DNA of 64,000 nucleotides, taken from positions 124,001-188,000 of the forward strand of contig JABVXV010000050.1 in NCBI GenBank assembly GCA_013365325.1, read 5' to 3'. The DNA is from Dipetalonema caudispina. Taxonomy: Eukaryota; Nematoda; Chromadorea; Rhabditida; Onchocercidae. The notes under the pieces were generated by a model. It ran no database searches. It had not been told where the DNA came from and saw only the letters and a program-made list of their open reading frames with translations. The position numbers and the translations under genes are program-made. This document shows, piece after piece, positions 1 to 13,800 of this stretch; position 1 is the first letter of the stretch, and each line of letters starts with the position of its first letter.

Positions 1-347
1 GCTAATTGTATAGCGCTACGTGTTGTATATCAAATGTTGATCACTTAGTGTCACATGTTCACTCCAAATTCCAGTTTGGCAATCAATGAGCATTCCTTGA
101 TTTCGAATTATTTGACCTATCAACATTCCATCTTAATACTAGATTAGACAAAATTTTTTATTGGTTGACATTTAAATTTGTTTTATAAAACCATCTTCGA
201 TAATCTAGATTGATACATTTTATGCCGAAGTAATTTAATGTTCGGAAAAATTCTACGACAAGTGCATGTGTAAAGTTCTAACTCTAATTTTACTGCAGTT
301 ATCAGTGACGTAATTGTCACTTTGTGTTGGGAAGAGAGAGAAACAAA
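1..347. promoter_or_regulatory. Upstream region of the ArfGAP gene
   Basis: No coding exon was recognised here. The segment is AT-rich and lies just upstream of the ArfGAP start codon at 348. A pyrimidine-containing acceptor (TTTTACTGCAG, ending at 298) would leave a 49-nt leader before the ATG and could be a cis- or spliced-leader acceptor. No TATA box or other defined promoter motif was identified. Confidence 0.4.
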
Positions 348-3300
348 ATGGGTGCAATAGAAGAAGCTCCGTTAAAAGCAGATATTCAAACCGTTTTCCG
401 GAAGCTTCGTGCTATGCCATGCAATAAAGTATGTTTTTTTTGGGGGGTTTTGTTGGATAGAATTTTTTCTTGTTAGCGTTTAATAATAACAAGATTGGAG
501 AGTCGGAAGAGTGTATGTGTAGAAGGTTGGAAGTGATTATGGATTAGAGATCGGGATACTAGTAGTCGGGCTGATAACGATGAAAAGACAATAACTTTTT
601 TATACTGCAATACAGGAGAGGCATTCGATGGAGAAGATATTAAAAAAGAATAGTCAGACTTGTGCAGGTTATTCTGTCCAATGAGCTTTTCTTAGCAACT
701 TCTGATGTGGAAGTTAGTATTTTAAAATCGCATAATACAATAATTCAGGAATGTTTCGATTGTGGTGCGCGTAATCCCACGTGGGCATCAGTAACATACG
801 GTATTTACATATGTATCGATTGCTCGGCGATACATCGCAATTTAGGTGTCCATATCAGTTTTGTACGATCGACTACTTTGGATACAAAATGGACTTGGTT
901 ACAGTTGCGTGCTATGCAAGTTGGTGGAAATGCTAAAGCGGTTTGTTTGTAGTTTCTTTTTTCTTTTTTGGAACCATGTCTTTTTTTTTTTGGAAGGGAA
1001 GAGCATGGGACGAAAGCAAGACGTAAATATCTTGTTAATGGGAAAGTGTGGAAAGCTCGTCCGAATCCATATATTCTTTATTTACTAGCTATTTTTTCTC
1101 CTCTTCTGGTCGTTGCACTTTCGTTTTAGTCTAAGATAGCTCTCTTGAGGGGCTCGTGCAATAATGTATAGAAATATTTGTTTATATAAATGACACTCGC
1201 ATGAATGAGATTCTGAATTTGGTAGTGTAAATAAAATGTTGAAGGTGATAGTAGAAAGAAACGAAGGAAAAAGAAATGGTAGGGAAGAGTTAGAAAGTGG
1301 CTTTTTTGTGTTTGTTTTCTTCGCACTTCGAATTCTAATTTAACTAATTGATGAGGATCACTGTTTTATCGTTTTATAGCTTTAGTGCTATTAATTTTGC
1401 AATTTTTTGCTCCAGGTTTTAGCTGCAAATAACTATTTAAAACAGGAAATTCCAATCTTCCCACCACACAGATGTGATACGTCATCGTACTGTATTGTTT
1501 CCCTTACTCTTTTATGCCAGGCATCCACATCTCTATAGTTTAGAAAAATTTTGTTCGTTATTTAACAGGTGTTGGAATGTCATGATTTGATTCTTTTTAG
1601 AGATTTTTTCATATGACTGTTGCACTTCGTTTTTGCTTATGTGCAAACTTCTACAAACAAAAGGTTAATCGAGCATGATATGCCATCTTTTCAGAACAAT
1701 TTTTTCAAGCAGCATGGATGTAATACAAATGATGCTCAACAAAAATATAACAGCAGAGCTTCAAATTTATATAAAGTAAGTTTTGTCTTCTATGTTTAAA
1801 ATATTCGAAAGGCGGAAACTGTAATTTTTTTTTCTTATTATCATTATTCGGACGGATAGTTGTTTTTTTCCTGGTGTCTTTCTGTTCTAATAATTGCATA
1901 AAAGCAGTCATTCCTCAAAACTGTTCCGTGGCTTTCGTTTTTCTAGTGGGGGCAAATAATTGTACTAAAACCTAGCACAAATATATAATTGCACTATAAA
2001 ACCGTTCTTCAAGTTGCTGAAAAATCTCGTCGCGCAACAGCCAAATTTTCGTAATGCACTCGCACGGTTAAGCTTTTTTACGAACACTGATGAGTTTACC
2101 AACCATCTCAAATGTATCTTACCGTTAAAAACTACATCTGTTTATTTTCAGGAAAAATTAGCCACACTAGCGATGGAAGCACATCGGCAGTACGGCACTT
2201 CTCTGATGATGGAAAGTAGTGATTTGATAACGGATGGAGGATCTGAAGAAAAAAATACGAAGGAAGAAGTTGATTTTTTTTCACAGGATTTCGTTGCTCA
2301 TCAGAGCAATTCTTCATGCTCGATAAGTCAGGACGCGTTCATTAATAGTGGCAGTGAAACAATATTAGGCAGGCATATCAATTTCCTTATTTTCATTAAA
2401 AACACTATCGTTAGGATTGCTTGAGCAATGATTTTGGGTATTATCGGGGTGTAACTGTGTGTCAAGCGTAATCTTTTTTAAGTATCATCTACGCAAGTCA
2501 TATCTTTAAAACTGTTTTAAAATCACTGCTGATTGATTACGTTTGTCGCAATCCCATAGCTTTAAAATTTGCAATATATGTGTTATGTCATCGTGCTAGA
2601 CGTTCTCCAGCTATTGTTTATTTTTAGCATTCGTGTCAGGTTTTTTTTTTTCTACTGAATCTTTCATTTCGCAAAAATCTTGCTTGCAAAGTTTATCAGA
2701 ATTTATCAGTTAGTAATATCGATTGAAAGAAGTTAGGATCTGTAATTTTCAGAACCGAGTGTTGAAGCATTATCATTAAGTGATACACTTCGTGAACAAA
2801 ATGTTCCACTGAAATCAAGCATTGCGAGTAAAAAAATGCCGGTGAAAAAGTCGGGGGTAGGTTGCATTTGAACTTACCTTCTTGTTTCCTATGTGCGATA
2901 AATAAAAATATGCTCGTTTTTCTTTTTAGCTTGGTGCTAGGAAAGGAATGGGCGCACATCGCATAACTGCAAATTTCGGTGAAATTGAACAGAAAGCATG
3001 TGATTACGACAAAGAGAAGGAGGGATTGGAAAGTTCTACTATCAAAGGTGCCGGGAATGATGATACTGATTCTGATGGTTCGAAAGCATTAGCTTCGAGT
3101 CGATTTCTGATGCAAGAATTAGAAAAAAAGGTATGTTATGGAGCTGGTTTTTTTTTTTAAATTTGCGACTAGATAATTGGAGCTATATAAGAACTCAGCG
3201 CTATATGATTTCGTGATTAGTTTCTTTGTTGAACCGCTTGACAAGGCTGTTGATGATTTGCATCGAAAGCTGCTCGAAAAGTTTCCTGTTCTTCCTAATA

Positions 3301-6300
3301 TTACTAGTTTTGATCTTTGAATTGGTTGGATTTTGGTACTTTTCAATGAAAGATTCGACTTTATTAGATAATTTATCATGTTAGGCTAAACAAAATGCAA
3401 CCAGTGTGGATCAAAGTAAAGCAGATGTGGTGGAACGTCTCGGTATGGGCAGTGGTGGCGCTATCTTTGGGAAGGGAAGAATAAGTCATTCGGTAGCAAG
3501 TGGTATCAAAGCCATTCCTCAAGAAGGCATTTCAAGGAGTAGCAACCAAACTACAGTTCCAAGTCGAAGAGAAGGCGAATGGGAAATTATTGATGATGAT
3601 TTAAGGTTTGTTTAGATATTCTATGAATTTGCAAGTTTAAATGTGGAAAGTAAAGTGAGAAGAGAGACATAGGGTTGGCACTTTTCGCTGTATTGCGGAT
3701 TACTCTTCGTTTTGTTCAGTCTCGGTTTTTGAGTTCATTAAAAAGGATTACAATTAATAAAAATCATTTCATCTTATTATGCGTCTTAATTTAGAGGGAA
3801 TGAGGGAAGATCAAACATCATCGACGATCGATGCGTCATAAAAACTAAAGAAGATTTCTTCGATAGTTGGGAAACTCCTGCTTCTACAGCTGCAATTAAA
3901 AAACCGTACTTATTTCGTTCATTTTTTCTCTCGAATCATTAGCTGCCTGATATTAATTTGAAAGTTGGTATTGCTCGTGATGAAGGCGACAGAAGGCCTC
4001 ATTCATTTACAAAAAGAGTTGAAATAATTGTGCCAATATATGTTAACGTTTTAGCGATTTGAAGGCGGTAAACCCATGTTTGGCGAATAGCTTCCATTTT
4101 TTTGAGTAGGAGAGTGTTCTTTTACCAAATTAAAAAAAAGTTTCTTTTTTGAAGTTCGTTACAGGTTGAGGACGTCTATAACCGCTGCTGTTACTGAGCC
4201 ATCCAGTGATAGTGCGTTACAAAAATTTGCAAATGCAAGAGCAATATCATCCGATCAGTATTTTGGTGCTCCTCAAATAGATGTGAGGGTTTTGCTAGAA
4301 CATATATTGATTACAGAGAAGAAAAGAGATAGTGAAATGCATTTTCTAGTACTAATAGAATAAGCTAGAATTGTATGAAAGTTGATAATTTAGAGTAAGG
4401 ATGTTTTTGTTTTAGTATGAGGCACAATCCAGGTTGAATCGTTTCGAGGGTTCAAGTGGAATAGGAAGTGCTGATTTGTTTGGTGATGGCGAAAATAGTT
4501 CATATAGTGGTGGTTACGTTAGTCAAATGCCGGAAATGGCAACAATCAGAGATAGTATGAGAATGGGTGCTAGCAAAGTAGCTGGGAAGTTATCGTCTCT
4601 GAGTAACTCCGTTGCGTATTATCTTGCGGTAAGTGAATTTATAAATATGCCTTTAAATTTTCAATTTTATCCTTATTGTCATATAGTATTCTCAAAAGCT
4701 AGAAAAAAAACTTGATGTGGGAATATATCTAGCTGGTTAGATTTCTAAATGAAAACTGAATTATAAAAGATAAGTTTAAAAGCATGGAAATGAATTCCAT
4801 TTTTTATTTTTCCATCAAAAATGCTTTTCCCAAAGTTCGTTTCAACGAGAAATATGTCGAAATAATGCCTGACTTTCTGTCCAATTTGTATGCCAATTCT
4901 AGAGGCACTTTTCCGCTCAGTTCCCAGTTTGTTGTCATTAAGCTTTTCCATCCCTATTTCTAGTTTAAAATTTTCCAAATGCAGAAAAATTTCCAGAAAG
5001 TTTTGGATCTTCTACTTGTCGTGCTGTCACCGTAGATCCCATTTAGTAGAAAAATGTTTGATAACGTGAAATGATTTTAGATATTGTCGAAAATTACCAG
5101 CTGTAAATCACGAAAAATTTGAATAATATTGTGTAGTGAGCTTTCATACTCGGAATTTGATAAAATTAAAGAGCCAAAAGCTTTATTTCAGCGAACAAAG
5201 ATATAATTTCCGAAATGAAAAGGTTTTTCATCAATATGAGTTTTTTTCGGGTCTTTTGTTTCTTTTACGAAAAGTCATTTTCTAAATGGCTTGTAATTTC
5301 TTCTATCGATTATTTAACTAGATTTCGACTTTATTTTAGTTCATTATGAAACCGTTTAATTTCTGTTAGTGTGCTTTCATGTTCTTTCCAAGCTGCTGCA
5401 TTTTATTGCATGAAGGATTTACAGCTTTGACTTCATATGTGATGGAGTAAAGGGTTTCTTTCCCTCCTCTTTAATACTATCACTTAAGTATAAAGACTAA
5501 TATCCGGAAATATATTAATTCTAAAATTTATTATTTAGAAAAAAATTTCTGTAGCCTTTTACACATGGTGTTCCTTCGTTAATGTAGATTTTTTTGAAAG
5601 CATGAAAACATGCCACTAAAGAAATCTGCGAATTTTAGTCTCAGTGAGGTTCTCTTTTTACTTAAATTGAAAAAAAAAAAAAATAAAAGAGGGAAAGAAA
5701 CAAGAGCATCGGAGGCAAGTACAACACAGAAATGAGAATGTGGAGAAATTAATTTAAGTGAGATTCTAGCTTTTAAAAATTGTTAGCTGCTTTTTTGTCT
5801 TAAGTTGCTTATAATTTTCGTAAGTACCGGAAGGGGAAGAATATTCATTTCATTTCTAGTATCCTAGAGAAGGTAACAATTGTTGGACACTTTGGAAACA
5901 ATTAATTAAACAGCCAGACCATTATATGCGTCTATAAATCAAATTTAATGGAAGGAAAGATATGTCAGTGTCCCGAACAACCATTTTCAGTCATGATTTT
6001 TGTGCGGTTCAGCAAAACATTGAAGGCAGTGATAATCTTTATGGATTTAACAAAAATTTCACGGCTGGTCCCTTACTACTGCTTCCCTTGATATTGCTTT
6101 CTGTAAAAGCATTGTTTAGGAATTTCCTTTCATTTTTCTTTCTCCTAAGCTTTTTTGTTGTACATAACGAATAGTGTCTGGTCATGTTTGTATATCGGAA
6201 TGGAGAATTCGGAATTGTAGTAGTAGTAACATTTCGTTGAAGGTTGGGAAATTCAGACATTCGTTTTCGTTTTTCAGCTTCATTCTATTTGCCGATCACA

Positions 6301-6539
6301 GAATCGATAAAAGAGGAAAATGATTCTGAAGATTCCCCCTCAAATAAAATAAATTATCGACTGGAGTTCTTGATGAAATGTGAGGGAAAAATAGTGTATC
6401 AAGTTGGATCGTTGATATGTAGTTTACCTGAGAAGTCATAAGGTGCAGACATGGCCTGACCATTGCTTTTTCTGATAATCTTTAATTATTTGGATTTAAA
6501 GAAAGGGTTTTTCTTCAGAACAACCAGGATCGGTACTGA
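348..6539 (+). CDS. ARFGAP2/3: ADP-ribosylation factor GTPase-activating protein, ARFGAP2/3 type
   Basis: Stimulates GTP hydrolysis by Arf1 on COPI vesicles (family knowledge). Eleven exons keep phase: 348-428, 749-940, 1695-1775, 2152-2368, 2753-2856, 2930-3130, 3385-3605, 3795-3905, 4165-4282, 4416-4628, 6519-6539. They total 1,560 nt (519 codons), close to the ~520 residues of the human proteins. The N-terminal ArfGAP domain (about residues 15-118) has the zinc finger CFDC-x16-CIDC and the arginine-finger context HRNLGVH. The KxGLGA-like basic patch appears as [15 protein letters not shown]. Downstream lie ERLGMG and two motifs typical of the subfamily, AISSDQYFG and GSADLFGD. The last exon encodes only NNQDRY plus stop, matching the conserved QDRYG-type end. 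Intron 4 needs a GC donor. The C-terminal exon is the least certain element. Confidence 0.9.
4629..6518 (+). other. Long last intron of the ArfGAP gene
   Basis: This 1.89-kb intron separates the penultimate exon (ending ...AYYLA) from the 21-nt terminal exon. It starts with GTAAGT and ends TTTTTCTTCAG. Two short open frames inside it (5962-6174 and 6244-6441) show no recognisable domain and are not needed for the gene model. A second acceptor at about 6277 could create an alternative short C-terminus but has no support from conservation. Confidence 0.6.
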
Positions 6540-6678
6540 TATCGATCTTGAAGAAACAGGAAACGTCCAGTCCGGTTATGCTTATGTTTTAACTGATTTA
6601 TTGGTTTACAAATGGAGTGAACGCCATCACATTATTGCATTAATTTGCTTTTTCTTAATGAACATTAAGCGCTTCGAT

Positions 6679-6684
6679 AATAAA
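6679..6684 (+). terminator. AATAAA polyadenylation signal, ArfGAP gene
   Basis: A perfect AATAAA lies about 140 nt after the proposed stop codon at 6537-6539. That is a normal 3'UTR length and supports placing the gene end here. Confidence 0.55.
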
Positions 6685-7831
6685 TTTTGGGTTTGAAAGA
6701 TTTCTTGGCTGTCTTCTTATAGGTATGCCTTTTGTGTTAAAACTGTACGTGTTAAAATGTTTCAAATTCCAATTTGTGATTGTATGTTGCTAATGGAATA
6801 ATTTAAAATCAGAAATTCGATGTGAGATCATATCATATTTAATTATTGTAACTAATGGGAGCTTTCGGGATTGTGGTGTATAAAATTATTTGAATGTTTT
6901 GATTTGATGATTTCATTTCAATTTTCTTTAATCCCTCTCGTAAGTGAGAAGTCACAAGGATTTGTAATGCACAAGGACTGCGCTCATTTGGCAAATTGCA
7001 CAGATATCAAAGTTGTAGGGTTCGGCAAGGTTGACCAGTGAATGATAGCATTCTTTTCTGTTGAATTAGTTAGTCAAAAACCAATCTTCAAATGTAATAC
7101 TGCGCACTGACTTGAAAGGCTTTATGCTTTTGGATCATTTGATTATCAAATTTTGGAAGCTGCGATTAACCACAACCGCGACTTCCTCTCCATTTTTACT
7201 TTTGAAGTGAACATCTTTTACAATTTATACAAATTTAAGCAATGGAAATTGATTGTACTAAAGAACAATGCATTAAATAACATAAGAGAGAAAGAAAGCG
7301 GGGACTTTGTTGGGTGAAGGTAATGAAATCGGGAAAAGGAAGAGAAGGCAAAATACTAGATGTAATCAAAATATTTCAATTTTTCTGACTGTCAAAATTA
7401 CATGTTAATTTCGATGGGTCTATTTTCATTTCGGATCCATGTGGAAACCTATTCCATTCCTCTTCTTTTGAAAGCGAATGGATTGGTAATGATGATCCCT
7501 ATGTTGTCAATAGTAGTAGGAAGAAACTGGTAGTATAAAAGTATGAAAATTAGTGGTGATATTTCGGGACTTTTGATTCAGTGTATGCAATGACAAGAAG
7601 TCAGAAAAAAGCTACGAAATTTGAATCTTTTCAGAATTAAACTTCAAATATTTTCAATGTGACAAACTGAACTTCGTTAAACGCTCATTTAAAGAAAAAA
7701 GTGAACACGTAAATACAATGCAATGTGCAGATATAGGTGCCGAAAAAGTGAGAGATCTCGAAAGTAACAATAAATATGCAATTTGTTGGGCCAGTTGATC
7801 CATGAAATGATGTTGCATTTTTGTACTGTAG
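6685..7831. other. Convergent intergenic region between ArfGAP and APC1
   Basis: The two genes end towards each other across this stretch of about 1.1 kb. A 99-codon open frame on the minus strand (7654-7953) overlaps the APC1 last exon in another frame and has no protein character. No AATAAA was found in the minus orientation near the APC1 stop, so the site used there may be a variant. No RNA gene or mobile element was seen. Confidence 0.5.
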
Positions 7832-10800
7832 TTATAATAATGATGTGATAAGCTCATTAGGTATAACATTCGAACGAATGGGCCATTCATCGTTTTGATC
7901 AAATAAACTTCTTTCAAGAAATGCATCCAACAAGTCGTATTGAATACGCGCAAAACGAGGTGGATTTTTTCGAAGCATATCCTGAAATGAGCCTGTATTG
8001 TGAAATTTCTGAATTCGATTTAGATCCCAGAGTGACATGTCAAATCTAAACATTGCATGTTGTAGATTAAAACAACATGCTACAAATATCTACCAATTCC
8101 ATGTACGTTTTTACGGGAGGTAAGCTTGACTTTCATCTCACCAAATACTGACATTTGGATAATTGAGTTTTTTTGGAAACAATATAAACGTAACTGAAGA
8201 CTAGATTTAATTCAACTCTGTTTCGGACTCACTGTAATTTAATTTAAACTAAGAACTCTTCAATCCCAAATCGCACGGACTTTAGGTACTAATTACTGTT
8301 ACATACCATTAATACTAGCGCTATAGATCACCATGGATCGGTATGTAAAGAGTACTTAACCACTACTATCTTCGTTTACAAGTAAACATTAATGTTGACC
8401 AAGGCAGGATTTTATTCTGCACTAATTGTAACATAACGTTCCAGCCTTCTAATTTTTCCATTCCTCGTTTCAATTCTGCTAGAGGAATATGCATTTAAAA
8501 ATGGGAAAATTATTTTTTTTTTAATTCTCTAACATGAAGAAAATTTTTTGCGTAACATCTAATACCCAGTAAACAATCATACCTTAACAAATGAGAAAGT
8601 GTAATCATAAGCTGCAATGCTACCATTATCAAGCTGAAAGCTTCGTATCCAGGATCCAAAAGCAGATATATTTGGTTTTTTAAAATTTTCCATATCAGTA
8701 GTTGCTTCCGGTAGACTAAAATTGAATTTTTGCTGGAAATTTTTCTCATTTTGTGTTGCACTAAGCAAATCTTGCTCGCATATTGGCATCAACATCGGAT
8801 CATCTTCCGTACTACACATTTGCTTTATTGTTGCAATCACAATTTTTTGCTCTTTTCTGAAAAAAGAAGTCATTGTGGAGTAATCGGACTGAATAATGCT
8901 TGATTCTTTAATTTGATTTGCTCAATCAGTTTATATCAATTATTAGGGAAATGCACATGATAGTCTGTTTCGTGTACAATGTAATTCCTTGATTTAATGT
9001 CCTTTAACAATCCTGCTTAAGTGATTGCAGCATTAGTTACAGCTGATTTCAACTAATTGAATATGAAATATCTTTTAATACAAACTCAATTTCAAGTTTT
9101 ATGTTCTCAATTTCAGCTGAAAGAAACGTAAAATATCAAAAAGTCGTAAATTGATTAACATCTCAATAAATGAAAAGTGTCATTACCTCGCCTATATTTA
9201 AACCAATTTTTAGAAATTTCAATTAGATTTGGCTCCTGTACAATTTTAATCATTTTAGTTCTAATTTTTGTAATATTTATTATACAACTGACTCGAAGAA
9301 TAATTCAGAGTTTGATTAAGAGGTACGGGGAAATAACCTATGACATAAACTAAAGTTTGCGTTTCTCCTCTATCCGATCTTTATCAGAAAAGAATTCAAA
9401 AATTCATATCTACTAAAAAAATCAAAAAAAAATGTAAGAGTGCTTCAGAGAATTAGTCATCTGTTTCAATCCTAACTAAGTATGGCAAAACTTTCACTTA
9501 CTGTCCTAAATAGTTTACTACCATTCGTCCATGCTGCCTTTTCAGAATTTCTTGCAGTTTTTGCTTGTCCGATTCATGTCTCAAGTCAAAAATCTGCTTT
9601 TCATATTCTTGTCCACCGATCTGGACCTGAAATTTCAATTTCTTATCGTTAAAATTATAGAATTGTTTCGAATTTAAGCCTAATTTCACGAGAATTATAA
9701 GAGATACGTTGCTTCAATATCTGCAAGAAATTTCCAGCTTCATTTAGAGTCAGTCGGTAAAGAGTATGAAATTATTTAAAAAATGCTATTTTAGAACCAA
9801 CCCGAAAAACTCAATCATGAATTTGCAAAGTGTAATTCAAGGACAAATAGTCTTCTGGAATTCCTTTAATAATGTCATTGTCCCCAAGTTTGGCAATTTT
9901 TTGATACTTTGCACAAGGAACTTACTTTATTTAGCAAACTGAGCTCTGGTATAATACAAGGAGTACGAAGATTGAGGACATCTGGATATATAACTTTGGA
10001 TCCCTGAAATCTTGTCTTCAAAAGAATTTTATAAATTATATGAAAGCGTTATATGAACAAACTCAAGTTTGACGAACGATTTAACAATGGAAACTTCATT
10101 TTAAAGAAAAACAAACTCTTCACCTTGAATGTAATTTCAACCTCCAGTTCTACCAATTCTTCGGTGTCTGCATCGACTGAGCATAATAAACGCTCCTCAG
10201 CTGCAATTACCCAAAGTAGTCGAAGCGGTTGTAAATAGGTCCTAGAAAAATACATAAATTGATCACCAATATTTATTTCCTTGTTATTCTTTAAGGGACA
10301 AGGGAATTTTTTTTTATTTGCATTTTATATAGTCTAATAAACAAGAAATAAGTAAGGAGAAGTGAAATTAAATCAAAAATCATCTGAATTCTCTCCATAT
10401 TAGGCGTTTTACTTTTTAGATATGTGTAAATAATTACACACATGCCATTCGGACAAAAGATAAAGAGGGAAATCCTACAAAGCTTGCAATCCTTTCTAAG
10501 AGAAACCCAATCCAACTTATACTTTTCTTCTTCTGTTTCCTTTCAGTCAGTTTAAAAATAGAAATTTGGTTAAAACAAGAAAGTAAAAGAATTATCAATT
10601 AATGTCCCTTACCGATTATCACTAAGTGCATGAGGACTGATTGGAAAGAATGAAATAACGAGTGCAGCGACTGATAAGTCATCTGTTTTCAAAGCATATC
10701 TGAAAAAAAAGATACTTTGAGTTGAAAATAAATATCACCAATATTAGGAATTACTTAGTGATGGGAAAGTTTCGTTTTCCATATTCGTTTCGATCATGGA

Positions 10801-13800
10801 AAGCCTAATCTTGATCAGAACTGGTGATAAATAATGATAGTCTTTTTTGACAGGTTGATACTGTAAATAGCATCCGAAATCGGCCAAGACAACATTACTG
10901 CTGCACTAAATGGTAGATGATTTCTGCAGAAAATTTCCAGCTAGGGAAGCGTTACCATATTTTTTTTTTTTTTTTTTTGCACCTATACAACGACTAGAAA
11001 AACCGTGGGAGGAGAAAAACAGTAGTTAAATGTGTAAGAAATCAATATAAGTAAAATTGCCGTTCATTTTATACTTCTCGTTGCAGTGAACATTTAAAGT
11101 ACTTTGAGTCGAAAAAAAAGTTCGGGAACAAAAAATAATAATTTGAACCTTCCACGTCCAAGCACTAACATCCCCATTACAGTGTTTGCAGCAGTATATA
11201 AACTGTGCGACGTATTATCACGGTACGCTTCCGGTAAGGTTACACGTGTACGAATTAATCGACAAAGACGTAGCACTTGTAAATTCCCACTACCGGCCAT
11301 AAGCTAGAAATACAAAAGTGCCACAGTAATTGAAACGTTGTGTTACGCATTTATTGTAACTAAAAAAAAGTAAAATTTACAGTTAGATTAGTTCCTTTTT
11401 TATTCACAATGGCCGTAATCTGAGTTTTAACTATTTATCTTGAAAGTTTCACAGAAAAAAAAAAACCTAGTCTTACATCGTAAGCTCTAACTACTCTAGA
11501 ACAGCAATACTTAATTCGGAAATCCCCGCTTTTTTGGTATATATCTAAATGGCTTTTTTTGGTATATATCTAAACGACATTGTAAAATTTTCAGGAAAAA
11601 ATCATGCGAAAAAAAACATACGATGCCCAGTGAGTTAATGAGAGTACCGAGCACATTAAGGCAAGCTGTGACGCCAGCGGCAAGACTTAACTTGCTACAA
11701 ATCTGTTGCGCATCCGAAGGTAAAACCATTTTTATATAATGCCACTGCAAATGAATAAAGTATTTAGCTTTTTTAAAAATGTTACGAAAATTTCTTACAG
11801 TTTAAAAAGCTATTATGACAGTTTAAGAGTTTAAAATGCGAAGAAGTCATGCATACGTGATTTCCCCTTCGCATCATAAACGCTTAAATTGTTGTAAACG
11901 TAGAAAAATGATCAAAGGAATTAGAAGTAATGCTAAACGCTAAGTGACGATCGTCACATTAGGTGGATCTACAGTGACGAGGACGGAAGCACCGTCAAAA
12001 AATAGGAAACAAACATTCCTGGTAGAAGTAGCAGCGACAATTTTAATTGCATAAACTACAAAACAGATGCGTAAGTAATGAGATAATTTAACCCATGGCC
12101 ACTTGCACCCAATAAAACTAACATCTTTTAGCAATATGGAACAGGTTCTCTTTTCCTCAGTAAGAAATACAAACTTACGATTATATTAAAGGCTTCAGAG
12201 TTCCATGTCGATGCGAAGCGAATAGCCATTGCAAAACAGGCACCAGCGACTGCATTTAAATAGGTCTAAAAAACCATACTGTCGGAAAAAATAATGAATT
12301 TTAAGTTTCTTGAATCAAAACCTGTTCATTCATTTATCCACACTTAATAATAAATTACGGTTTCCGATGATATGCAAACTGCATGCTTTTAATAACCGCG
12401 AATAATACTAACCATTAGAGAGAGAATATTGTCTCACAAAATACTCCGAGGATGGAGACATTTTACTGTAAAACGTCATAAAAGGTTGGGCTTCTTGATT
12501 GTAATCATAGAGCCTTTTCTTAATATAACCTTGTTCAAGTTCTACAGAACCAATCAGTTCTGATCAGTAAATATTTTATAAAGACCAAAAACGAAACCAC
12601 TAATCCAAATAAAAATTTTCGACTCAAAAAAAAAATGTTTTTATTAATTTTAAAAATAACACGTTCCTCCTTCCTTACTATAATTTGGAAAGTTTTGCAC
12701 CAGTATATGGTCACTGTGTTATTTCTATTACCTTCCTGTTCATATCACGAAGTGCCCTAACAAAAGACATTTAAATCAAATAACTTGGAAATACTAACAG
12801 TTTCAATATGCCTTGATTAAAAGTTATGATTTCAAAATAGTACCGTGATATCTAGGTATGATCATGCTCAGTATCCGATCAAATTTCATGACATATCATA
12901 CTGATGATGAACAATCATTAATAATAGTACAACAAATACGGAAGAGGATTAAGAAGCCAGTCCCGTCAAACAGTTTGATTCGCTATATCATTCCTCGACA
13001 AATCACTGCTAACAGAGTAAAAGACAAGTGACCTGAGCTATGGTTTGCTTATCAATCGCTGCTTGCAGCATCCGTAAGTCTTCTTCTTCATCGTCATCGT
13101 CAGGTTTTGGTTGTTCGTTGAACAAACGCTGTTTGTAATTTAACACAATTGGTGGTACTGACCCTTCCACCCAGTTCTTGGAAGCCGTTATTTCATTCCA
13201 CAAAACAAGATGTCGGCACAATGTCCTGAAAGACATCTCTATTAGAAAAAAGCGATATCGAAACTCAATCAATTAATCTGATATTGTTTCCCACCTTAAC
13301 TTCTCAATGCAGTCAACTGCTAGAGAAAGAAGTCTTTTTGAAACACAAGCATTTTAAGAAAGCCTCTCAGTCGCTTTTTTGGGAATCTCAATACGTCTTT
13401 TTGGCAAATGCCTAAATTCTTAAAAAGGTTGCAATTGAACAATAATGAATTTGAACTTAATTTAATAAAAGCTAGACAAAACATAGTGTTCACCTGAGTA
13501 AAATAAGATCAGGTCGAATTTCCTCAATCGCTGATATTGTTTCGGGAATTTTCAAACTTTCTGCTGCCCATTTATTCTCCGTTCGAAGATACATCAGACC
13601 TAAGGCAACGGCGGCTGGACTTGCTGCAATAAATCACATTTCTTGAGTAAGCAATAAATACTGAAACTCGAAAAATAATTCTTGATATAATTTTTCTGAA
13701 ATGCATAACAGGAGAGAATTGCTAGGACTTCAACAAAATTATAGATTTCATTCACAAAAAGAAGCAGCTAGCTTAGAAGAAACAAAATATGTGAGAGGAT

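Noticed and set aside
5962..6174. 70-codon plus-strand frame
   Set aside because: The hydrophobic Phe/Leu-rich end comes from T-rich intron sequence; no start context or homologous motif was seen.
6244..6441. Protein-like open frame in the last ArfGAP intron
   Set aside because: It has no recognisable motif, and joining it from the acceptor at about 6277 gives a frame that stops after ten codons.
11940..12134. 64-codon minus-strand frame within APC1
   Set aside because: The flanking APC1 exons (12265-12179 and 11744-11622) join in phase and match APC1 order without it.
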